From Macrosoma leucophasiata (Eukaryota > Arthropoda > Insecta > Lepidoptera > Hedylidae): DNA of 64,000 bases. Made by a program: the position numbers and the translations under genes. This document shows positions 54,761 through 62,963 of the stretch, piece by piece (position 1 is the stretch's first letter; each line of letters starts with the position of its first letter). Below the pieces are notes generated by a model. It saw nothing but the letters and a program-made list of their open reading frames with translations, was not told where the DNA came from and ran no database searches. The stretch is from NCBI GenBank assembly GCA_036365455.1, contig JAWQUS010000030.1, positions 744,001 through 808,000 of the forward strand, written 5' to 3'.

Positions 54761-55378
54761 AACGAAAAAAAAACCTTTTTCTTTCAAACAGATTTTTCGC
54801 GCAATCCATGATAGTGCCTCCAACCCTACGGGGCTTTTTCCTTAAACTATTTTCATCTCAATTTATATACTAAGTAGACCCACATAAGCCCGATGCAGAA
54901 AATCGCATCTGAATCCCAACTACGATCGTAATTCTAACCTTGCGCGGAATAAAAAGGGGTCGAAAATCGATTTAAATCATTAAACGATAAAATTTGCATT
55001 TGTATAGGTTAAACCTAATTAAGTACCCCTGAAGTGTCCGTCGAGTTGAAATTAGTATGAATTTTATTTTTGTACGGTGTTACGAACTTTTTTGGGGACG
55101 GTGTTATTTATTGTTGAGTTTGGTGGTTTATGCAAAACAATGCAAAATGACAAAAATTGGTCCTTAAACATTTACTTCATCATATCTGTAGCTTTTATGA
55201 TTTTTAATCTATGATGTCTTAATAGGTTGAGACACTGTGAATAAAAAAATCTGCCAAGTGCGCGTCGAACTCACTCATGAAGGGTAGTATCAAGCAGCAA
55301 CCTCCGTAGTATCAAGAAGTGTTTCACTAAATGTTCAGTTATGTTTGCAGTTTTTGTTCTTTTTTTATATATATAATT
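54761..55378. other. No gene; Rep-G end scrap
   Basis: CTGCCAAGTGCGCGTCGAACTC at about 55253 is a Rep-G end. The rest is AT-rich. Confidence 0.4.
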
Positions 55379-55640
55379 TAAAGAAGGTGGTAAACAAGCA
55401 TGTAGCTAAGTGATAACCTGCAACCTACAGACATTTTCATAAAAATCTGTTTTTTTATGGCCCCGTGATAACGATCACAGAAACATAATATTTTGAGTGT
55501 CAGGGGTAACGCATCTGAACTTTTATCTTTGGATTTTGTGTTAATGTCTATAGTACTTAAGGGCTATAAGCTGCAGTCATCACTTAACATCTATGTGAAC
55601 TGCATGCTTCTTTGCCACTTTGGTTACATAACAAAAAAAT
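55379..55640. repeat. Rep-A inverted pair (minus piece then plus piece)
   Basis: 55379-55440 is minus (AAGGTGGTAAACAAGCATG...) and 55485-55640 is plus (GGTAACGCATCTGAACTTTT ... TCTTTGCCACTTTGGTTACATA). The two 3' ends point outward. Confidence 0.65.
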
Positions 55641-56122
55641 AATGAAATTTTCTCATTTCGGTGCTAAAAAGTTCTTATAAACCAATATGAAATAAAACAT
55701 TTTGAATTACTTTATTTCTGTCTTGCACGTACAAGTATTATTTTGATTTTTAATTTATATAGGTATGTACCATATTTAATAATCTTTAGAATTTTGAACT
55801 TAAATTGAAATCACTGGTTTTATTCGAGAGCTTCCAAAAAATCTACAATGATACGAAACAGATCTACAATGACTTGATAGGCCCCATATAATCCGAGAGA
55901 CAATTGACTGCACCAATAATTCTATCTGCATCAAAACCAGCTACCTGCATAGGTAGCCGTAGTGCGCCAAAACTTTTTCAAAACCCCATTCATTGTTAGT
56001 TTGTCGTATCGCAAATCGATAGTTCAAGGGTGGAACTCCGGCTTTGACGGACGAAAAACCATGCTTTCAATAGCGTATTTATTAAAGTTGTATGGTGATC
56101 CACTTCATATAAAGCTTTTGAC
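55641..56122. other. No recognised feature
   Basis: ATCTACAATGA occurs twice (about 55841 and 55862). Otherwise unassigned. Confidence 0.35.
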
Positions 56123-56400
56123 TGCCTCGTTGGCCCAATGGTCGCAACCGCGATTGTGAAGAATGAGGTCCAGGGTTGGATCCCCAGGTCGGAAAAATCT
56201 ATCGCTGGGTTTTTTCCGTGAGGAAATTCCCAATGTTAGCCCGTGCCTCGGAGAGCACGTAAAGCCGGCAGTCCTGCGCCCGGTCTCTTTCCGGTCGTGT
56301 CAGATTGCCATCCCATGGGGCTATCAGAGTGAAGGAATAGAGAGTGCACCTATGTTTGCGCATACACTTGTGCACTATAATATCTCCCGCGCAGTTGTCT
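56123..56400 (+). mobile_element. SINE-D, tRNA-derived
   Basis: Head TGCCTCGTTGGCCCAATGG (A-box-like) and GGTCCAGGGTTGGATCCCC (B-box-like, GGTTGGATCC), then a conserved-looking GC-rich body (GGTTTTTTCCGTGAGGAAAT, GAGAGCACGTAAAGCCGGC). A separate family from SINE-B and SINE-C. TSD not found. Confidence 0.7.
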
Positions 56401-56857
56401 AGTCTCTATCGAGATTGGCCGGTCTGGAGGACGTTAACTCAATGATTATGAAGCTTTTATTGCTGACTATCTTTTGCCTGCGATAATTCCTTAAAGAACC
56501 TCTGATATAAGTACCGTATCTGTTACAAGTTACAACCATGTATACTCTACCTGTGTACAAAATTTTATCGAAATCCGTCAAGCCTTTTTAGAAAACCGAG
56601 ATAGATGAGACGCAGTGCGGTATCACATCAAGACTTTTAAGAAGATACATAAAAACTAAGGATATCAATAAAGAGAGTGTTCACTTCTTAGGCCTAAGAT
56701 TTTAATCTTTATGCCTGCAATTACGGCGACCCTCGATTAGGAAAGGCTGCTGAGGTAGTTTGGTAGCACGGTAGTTAATTCTTAAACTACCTACCATTAG
56801 ACTACGGATTCGCATTAAGATTTTCACCTTACCGAAAGGCAAATATTTATAAATGTG
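56401..56857. other. No recognised feature
   Basis: Unassigned. Confidence 0.35.
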
Positions 56858-56870
56858 TAATGCACAAAGA

Positions 56871-57233
56871 CGCAAAAGAAGCGCGCATGGCCCGGCGGCT
56901 GGTGTAGATCGTCAGCGATCTACTCGGTTAAGCACCACGGGCGCGGTCGGGTAGTGTGATGGGTGACCGCTAGTGGCAAAATTAAATGCGCGTTTCCGTG
57001 CTTCGGAGGGCACGTTAAGCCGTCGGTCCCGATTGCTATCGATACATAGCAGTCGTTAAACCTTGTCGGAAGCCCTATGGGCGGTTTGAAAACATCCGAC
57101 AGCGGATTGGCCACTAATCCACCCACCTCCACCAATCCGCATTGGAGCAGCGTGGTGGAGTAAGCTCCAGGCTTCCCCCCAAAAAAGGGAGAGACTTGTG
57201 CCCAGCAGTGGGACGTATAATGGGTTGCCATTA
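56871..57233 (+). mobile_element. 5S-rRNA-derived SINE (SINE3-like)
   Basis: 363 bp flanked by a perfect 13-bp duplication TAATGCACAAAGA (56858-56870, 57234-57246). The head follows 5S rRNA: GATC...GTTAAGCACCACGGGCGCGG (A-box region), then GATGGGTGACCGC (C-box region), at about 56905-56970. The body ends in GTGCCCAGCAGTGGGACGTA, a tail also found alone at 31633-31715. SINEs with 5S-type internal pol III promoters are known; an LTR or coding part is absent. Confidence 0.88.
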
Positions 57234-57267
57234 TAATGCACAAAGATCATGATGTAATACTTATAGT

Positions 57268-57525
57268 GTTTTTTTTCCTCTAATGATGGAGGCAAACAAG
57301 TATACAACTAATAACCTACAGACATCAACACAACACAAAAACTGGAGGCCAATATGCAGATGCGTTGCCGCCACTGAAGCCTAAGTTGTTTTGCCTCTGT
57401 GTTAGTTCTTATGAGGCCATACATTACTGTCTATCCGGAACAGGATAGTGCTGAACACAATTATTTGGCCGTAGATATATTAGGTAATGCTTTGGTGTGA
57501 GCTTTCGGACATTGAAACTCTACCA
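57268..57525 (-). repeat. Rep-A copy, diverged
   Basis: GGAGGCAAACAAGTATACAAC ... GGATAGTGCTGAACACAATT ... GAAACTCTACCAGC on the minus strand. Confidence 0.55.
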
Positions 57526-57539
57526 GCAAAATAACCTTT

Positions 57540-58489
57540 GTAGAACTTACTTTGGCTTCTGCACACGGTTGTAAGGAACTTGCAGATCGAATATTAGGTT
57601 CCCTTTCTCCTGGCGCTGAGGTAGTCCACCTTTCTGAGGCTATGACTTTGTGGGCTTCTGGAAGTAGCTGTAAGTTTCCAGAAGTTATGAGTTCGCAGAG
57701 ACAGTGGGATGAGCCACTATACAAGTTGGTGCAGGAAAAGTTGTTAGCGGAAAGCGCCAATACTATTGAGCGAGCCCGTCTTCTTGCTTGTTTCGAAAAG
57801 AAGTCGGGTTTATGGCTGAATTCAATTCCCTCAGCTAACGTGGGCACTTTTTTAAATAGTCATACCCTTGCTTTAACGGTGAGTCTTCGTCTTGGTATAA
57901 GGTCAGTTCAGCCGCACCAATGCCTCTGTGGTGCTCAAGTGGACGGGTTCGGTCACCATGGCCTGTCATGTCAGAGGAGTGCCGATCGAATTCCAGGCCA
58001 CTCTGCTCTCAATGACGTCATTCGTCGGGCACTTGTGTCGGCGAACATACCGGCAATGTTAGAACCAAACGGTATTGTTCGTTCCGATGGCAAGAGGCCT
58101 GACGGTGTGACGCTCATTCCGTGGCAGCAAGGCCGATGTTTAGTGTGGGATGTCACATGTGTTGACACGCTGGCTCCATCACATCTTCGTGCCTCCTGTA
58201 CACAGGCGTCTGCGGCGGCTGCTGGGGCAGAAACCCAAAAGTCCAGGAAATATACCAACATTCCTGACTGCTACACTTTCTTTGCCATAGGGTTTGAAAC
58301 GGTAGGACCTTGGGGCCCTAGCGCCAAAGCATTTATCAAGGATTTGTGTGATGTGGACTGTGTGATGTATCTGGCGATCACAGGGCTGGCGGCTTCCTTT
58401 CTCAGAGAATCAGTCTTGCCATACAGAGGGGAAACGTAGCTAGCATGCTGGGAACAATGAGTGGAGGCCCCGGACTTGACTTAGCTTAG
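57540..58489 (+). pseudogene. Non-LTR retrotransposon C-terminal region with restriction-like endonuclease
   Basis: A frame of about 296 codons with no ATG, entered from a lost upstream part. Recognisable blocks: SQRQWDEPLYKLV (about residue 47), a CCHC knuckle CLCGAQVDGFGHHGLSC (about 123-139), and KRPDG...LVWDVTCVDT (about 180-208). That last pattern suits a PD-(D/E)XK restriction-like endonuclease as in R2/R4/HERO-type LINEs; the exact clade is not certain. The frame stops at 58437-58439, but the family's closing IQRGNVASMLGT block is read in another frame just beyond and runs to a TAG at 58487-58489. One base was lost near 58416. The RT domain is missing. Confidence 0.75.
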
Positions 58490-58600
58490 TTAATTTTCAG
58501 TATTGTTACCTTTTGAATGTATTTTAATTTTGATTTAAGTACCTTTGTAGATACATGTAGATCAATGGGTTACCATTATAAATAATAAATAAATAAAATA

Positions 58601-58793
58601 CGCATACACTCACAGCCTCACAGTAGGTATAAACCTGTGTCGTGGGTGCCGTTGTACACATATTCGTACAACACATACACAAACACCCAGACCCGATACA
58701 AATACTTGTAGGCCATACAAATATTTGTCTCGGTGCGGGGATCAAACCCTTTGAATCAAACGGTCATCTCACACCGCTGGACCAATCGGGTCG
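58601..58793 (-). mobile_element. SINE-C, tRNA-headed
   Basis: Minus strand head CGATTGGTCCAGCGGTGTGAG and GGGTTTGATCCCCGCACCG (B box close to GGTTCGATCCC), then TTTGTATGGCCTACAAGTAT and CACCCACGACACAGG. The partial copy at 13911-14033 confirms a family. Confidence 0.75.
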
Positions 58794-58865
58794 TCAATTA
58801 AACAATATCTTTTCACGTTAAATGATATTTGAGCAGAAGAATCGTACAGAAACTAGTCTATACCT

Positions 58866-61800
58866 CATCATCATATCAGCCATAAGACGTCCACTGCTGA
58901 ACATAGGCCTCCCCCAAGGACCTCCATGCCGACCGATCGGAAGCGACGTGCATCCAGCGGGTACCTGCAGCCTTGATCAGGTCGTCGGTCCATCTTGCAG
59001 GTGGACGTCCTACGCTGCGTTTGCCGATACGTGGTCTCCACTCGAGAACCTTTCTGCCCCAGCGGCTATCGGTTCTCCGAGCTATGTGCCCTGCCCATTG
59101 CCACTTCAGCTTGGAAATCTGCTTGGCTATGTCAGCGACTTTCGTTCGCCTACGGATCTCCTCATTTCTGATTCGATCCAGTAGGGAAACGCCGAGCATA
59201 GCCCTTTCCATTGACCGCTGAGTGACTTGGAGCTTTCGTACGAGACCCATAGTGAGAGACCACGTCTCGGCACCGTAGGTCATCACCGGTAAAACGCACT
59301 GGTTAAAGACTTTCGTCTTCAAGGACTGCGGGATGTTTGACGAGAAAACGCTCCTTAACTTCCCGAACGCTGCCCAGCCGAGTTGGATTCGGCGAATGAC
59401 CTCTTTCTCGAAGTTCGACCTGCCTAGTTGTATGGTGTGTCCTAAATAGACATATTCGTCGACAACTTCGAGGATCGAGTTCCCAACGGATACTGGAGTG
59501 GGCGATACAAGGTTATTAAACATGACCTTGGTCTTATCCATGTTCATTTCAAGGCCCACTCTTTGGGACACTCGATTGAGGTCTTCGAGCATTGTGCTGA
59601 GATCTTCCAGCGACTCTGCCATGACTATAATATCGTCGGCAAACCGAAGGTGAGTGATGTATTCGCCGTTGACATTGATGCCTAGTCCTTGCCATTCCAG
59701 GAGCTTGAAGGCGTCTTCCATTGCATTGGTGAAGAGCAGGGGTGAAATGACATCTCCCTGTCTTACTCCCCTCTGCAAAGGAATCGCCCTCGTGCATTGG
59801 TCCTGTACTCGGACTGACATGGTGGCGTTTTTATACAGACACTTCAACACTTCGATGTACCGATAGTCAATGTGGCAACGCTGTAAAGACTGCAGCACAG
59901 CCCATGTTTCAACCGAATCAAAGGCTTTCTCATAGTCCACGAACACTAAGCATAATGGCCGGTTATACTCCTCGGACTTCTGTATAACCTGCCGCAGCGT
60001 GTGTATGTGGTCTATGGTACTATAGCCTTTTCGGAAACCGGCTTGTTCGGGAGGCTGGAAGTCATCAAACCTGCGAGCGAGACGGTTCGTGATCACCCTC
60101 GAAAACAGCTTGTAGACATGGCTCAGAAGCGAGATGGGTCTATAGTTCTTCAATAGGGCTTTATCACCTTTTTTGAAGAAAAGCACCACCACGCCTCTGT
60201 TCCATGCTTCTGGCGTAGTACCTTCGAATAGGACGGAATTAAAGAGCTTCTGAAGGACTTTCAGTAACGGTGATCCACCCGCTTGCAGAAGCTCTGTAGT
60301 TATTCCGTCCTCTCCAGGCGCCTTGTTGTTCTTAAGCTGTTTGAGGGCCATCCTAATCTCGTACAGGCTGATGTCCGGGATATCTTCGGTATAGTGTCGG
60401 GTTAATTTGGCTCTCGGGTCTCTAACCAAATCAGAGGCAGGTTGTGCGACCGAGGTATATAACTGCCCATAGAACCTCTCGATCTCCCGCAATACCTCAG
60501 GCTTAGTCGACGCTAAACTGCCGTCCTCTGTCTTCAGCTGCATCAGCCGGCTCTGTCCAATAGACAGATCCCTTGCAAACACTTTGGAGCCCTTGTTTCT
60601 CTCTATCGTTTCCTCAACACATTTTGTGTTGAAGGATCTGATATCGTGCCGCAAGGACTGTTGGATCTGTCTATTAAGTTGCCGGTATTTTTCAGCTTCA
60701 TCAGAGGTCTGCAGTGTCATTGAGCGTCGTTCTGCCATAAGGTTGAGGGTTTGATCGGTTAGTTTTTGAGGTCTATTTCGTCGGCGAGTTTTAAAGTATT
60801 TATACCCCACCAACTGGACAGTTTCTACCAACTTGTCATTCATATCGTCCACTGAGATGCAATCCTCCAGGCAAGCAAAGCGATTTTTCAATTCGAGCTG
60901 AAAGCTCTCGGGGTTTTGTATGTGAGAAATAGTAGGTCGGAGCGTAGACTTCATTAGACGAGATCTTTCGATCTTGATGTTTAAATTCAATGTGCCCCTA
61001 ACCATTCGGTGATCACTTCCGGTTTTCACCCTGTGAATCACGGAGACATCATTGAATATGTGTTTCTTGTTGGTCATAATGAAGTCTATCTCATTTTTTG
61101 TGGAACCGTCGGGGCTCATCCAGGTCCATTTCCTATGAGGCGGCTTCTTGAAAAAGGAGTTCATCATAAAAAGTTCCTCCTTCTCCAGAAAATTGGCCAG
61201 CCTCTGGCCCCTAGGGTTCCGATTCCCACATCCAAATTGCCCCACTCTCAGCTCATTATCGCATCCCTTGCCCAGCTTTGCGTTGAAGTCTCCCATTACA
61301 ACAGTGAAATACGTTTTGGAAGTATGTATGGCCCTACTTATGTCCTCATACATAGCTTCCACCTCGTCGTCCGGGTGTGCCGAGGTCGGTGCGTAGACCT
61401 GGATGACCTTCAAGGAATATCTCTTGGATATTCTGAGTATCAGGTACGCGACCCTACTCGACACACTCGTGATGCATTCAATGTTGTTAACGAGAGACTT
61501 GTGGACGATAAACCCGACACCACCTTGGGACTGCTGGTCGCCCTCCCGGTAGTAGAACAAGTTGCCAGACTTCAGGGTTATCGTGTCCTCTCCCTCTCTA
61601 CGGACTTCAGATAGACCTAAGATGTCCCAGTGCAACTTGTTCAATTCTTCTTCCAGCTCAGCAATTTTCTCGTCTGTCCTTAACGTGCGTGTATTGTATG
61701 TTACCAGTGATAACCTACGTCGGTTTTCCGTTGTGCATGCCGAAGTCGTTTGACGGAAGCGACTCACCCGGAGATTCTTAGCACCCCTGGCTCCAGAGCT

Positions 61801-62044
61801 CGACCAGCGCCCGTCTACGCCGGTTTTGCTACTGGAGCCGCCGGGCACTTGGGGCCTTTTCCTCGTCTGCATTTCCATCTTGGGGGGGTTTAGACCATAA
61901 CCCGCCACGCTGGTCCAGTGCGTGTTGGCAGGTCGCCAGAGCCTCGTTTGTTGTACAGCAGGGTGCACCACGTGCAGGTGAGGTTGGCTTGGGTCTCGAT
62001 GGTGTTGGTTGAGACCCCTTACACCCATAGACCCCTTACACCCA
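58866..62044 (-). mobile_element. RTE LINE, near full-length and apparently intact
   Basis: 3.18 kb, the usual RTE size, with a short duplication TATACCT (58859-58865, 62045-62051). The 3' end on the minus strand is an ATGATGA simple repeat after CTGAT. The 5' UTR is only about 16 nt and duplicates the first 17 nt around the start codon (GGGTGTAAGGGGTCTAT then GGGTGTAAGGGGTCTC). The one ORF spans almost the whole element. Confidence 0.93.
58876..62028 (-). CDS. RTE endonuclease-reverse transcriptase, 1050 residues, intact
   Basis: ATG at 62028, no internal stop. Residues 1-104 form a basic, low-similarity leader. An apurinic-type (APE) endonuclease follows at about 105-350: N112 (TYNTRTL), E141 (LSEVRR), Y212 (VYAPTS), D247/N249 (GDFNA), S338-D339-H340. 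A linker (350-560) leads to the reverse transcriptase (about 610-870): FFKKGDKALLKNYRPISLL, QAGFRKGYSTIDHI, D698 and D704 in VDYEKAFD, LQRGVRQGDVISP, catalytic FADD at 796-799, NMDKTKVM. The C-terminus has WAGHIARRTDSRWG and GRPPARWTDDL. It would nick target DNA and copy its RNA in place. All expected catalytic residues are visible, so it may be active or recently so. About a third of positions in the RT differ from copies 1 and 2, so it is a separate subfamily. Confidence 0.93.
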   Translation of the reverse strand: MGVRGLNQHHRDPSQPHLHVVHPAVQQTRLWRPANTHWTSVAGYGLNPPKMEMQTRKRPQVPGGSSSKTGVDGRWSSSGARGAKNLRVSRFRQTTSACTTENRRRLSLVTYNTRTLRTDEKIAELEEELNKLHWDILGLSEVRREGEDTITLKSGNLFYYREGDQQSQGGVGFIVHKSLVNNIECITSVSSRVAYLILRISKRYSLKVIQVYAPTSAHPDDEVEAMYEDISRAIHTSKTYFTVVMGDFNAKLGKGCDNELRVGQFGCGNRNPRGQRLANFLEKEELFMMNSFFKKPPHRKWTWMSPDGSTKNEIDFIMTNKKHIFNDVSVIHRVKTGSDHRMVRGTLNLNIKIERSRLMKSTLRPTISHIQNPESFQLELKNRFACLEDCISVDDMNDKLVETVQLVGYKYFKTRRRNRPQKLTDQTLNLMAERRSMTLQTSDEAEKYRQLNRQIQQSLRHDIRSFNTKCVEETIERNKGSKVFARDLSIGQSRLMQLKTEDGSLASTKPEVLREIERFYGQLYTSVAQPASDLVRDPRAKLTRHYTEDIPDISLYEIRMALKQLKNNKAPGEDGITTELLQAGGSPLLKVLQKLFNSVLFEGTTPEAWNRGVVVLFFKKGDKALLKNYRPISLLSHVYKLFSRVITNRLARRFDDFQPPEQAGFRKGYSTIDHIHTLRQVIQKSEEYNRPLCLVFVDYEKAFDSVETWAVLQSLQRCHIDYRYIEVLKCLYKNATMSVRVQDQCTRAIPLQRGVRQGDVISPLLFTNAMEDAFKLLEWQGLGINVNGEYITHLRFADDIIVMAESLEDLSTMLEDLNRVSQRVGLEMNMDKTKVMFNNLVSPTPVSVGNSILEVVDEYVYLGHTIQLGRSNFEKEVIRRIQLGWAAFGKLRSVFSSNIPQSLKTKVFNQCVLPVMTYGAETWSLTMGLVRKLQVTQRSMERAMLGVSLLDRIRNEEIRRRTKVADIAKQISKLKWQWAGHIARRTDSRWGRKVLEWRPRIGKRSVGRPPARWTDDLIKAAGTRWMHVASDRSAWRSLGEAYVQQWTSYG

Positions 62045-62124
62045 TATACCTACATACATACAAATAAACCGTTTTTTACTAAAGGCATATGTATGTATAC
62101 ACGGTACATATATATTTTTTACTA

Positions 62125-62322
62125 TTTTTGTCTGTCTGTCTGCTTATCTCCGCTAATCTCGGGAACGACTGGACCGATGTAGACGGGATTTTCACTGGCA
62201 GATAGCTTATGTAATAAGGAGTAACTTAGGCTACTTTTATACTAGCAGCGCCCACGAATTGGTCCAGGTAGATACTGAATAATCATAAATTCTCACGCGG
62301 ACGAAGTCGTGGGCACAGCTAG
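62125..62322 (+). mobile_element. Helitron 3' part
   Basis: GAACGACTGGACCGATGTAG, then TCTCACGCGGACGAAGTCGTGGGCACAGCTAG before T: hairpin plus CTAG end. The 5' terminus is not certain. Confidence 0.65.
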
Positions 62323-62351
62323 TTATAAATCATTTGCGTCAAATATAATCA

Positions 62352-62552
62352 CTAGCGGCCCGCTCCGGTTTCGCCCGCGCTGCTCCGTTCGTATTAGTCA
62401 TAACGTGGTGATATATATAGCCTATAGCCTTCCTCAATAAATGGGCTATCTAACACTGAAAAAACTTTTCAAATCGGACCAGTAGTTCCTGAAATTAGCG
62501 CGTTCAAACAAACAAACAAACAAACTCCTTAGCTTTATAATATTAAGTATAG
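62352..62552 (-). mobile_element. Non-autonomous Helitron
   Basis: Minus strand begins CTATACTTAATATTATAAAGC and ends CGGAGCGGGCCGCTAG before T, very like 50179-50527. An AAAC run sits near its 5' end. Confidence 0.75.
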
Positions 62553-62878
62553 TAGTATAAAGATGGGACAGAAACGGCATACCAATTTCGAAAACATGGC
62601 CGAACTAATTCGCGGTAGAACTTGTAGTGTAATATACGTACAACATAATTGTAAATGGATTCCAATTCGTTCGGGCTCAGATCTTATCGAAGGCTCAGAT
62701 TATCTCAATTTGATCGTGTTACATAAGTTTGGGTATTAGTCAGACTGGAAGCTAAACGATAGATAACTTTCAGGCCTGTATTTTGATGATTTGGTAGAGC
62801 TTGGACAGGTCTCTGCTAATACTGTACATGAGCGTATTTACGAGTATATAGGTGTATCATCTCTATGCACTCTATCTA
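62553..62878. other. No recognised feature
   Basis: Unassigned spacer. Confidence 0.35.
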
Positions 62879-62963
62879 ACTGCCTCAGTAGCCTAGCGGT
62901 AGCAGGCCACTGCTTCTACGCTGGGGTCTTATGTGCGATTTCCGGATAGGGGTCTATCAGAGA
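62879..62963 (+). repeat. SINE-B head, cut by LINE-2
   Basis: AACTGCCTCAGTAGCCTAGCGG (A box) to TATCAGAGAT; the body is replaced by the simple-repeat end of LINE-2. Confidence 0.75.

Noticed and set aside
61009..61614. 201-codon plus-strand ORF over the RTE
   Set aside because: Antisense shadow of the endonuclease domain of the RTE ORF.
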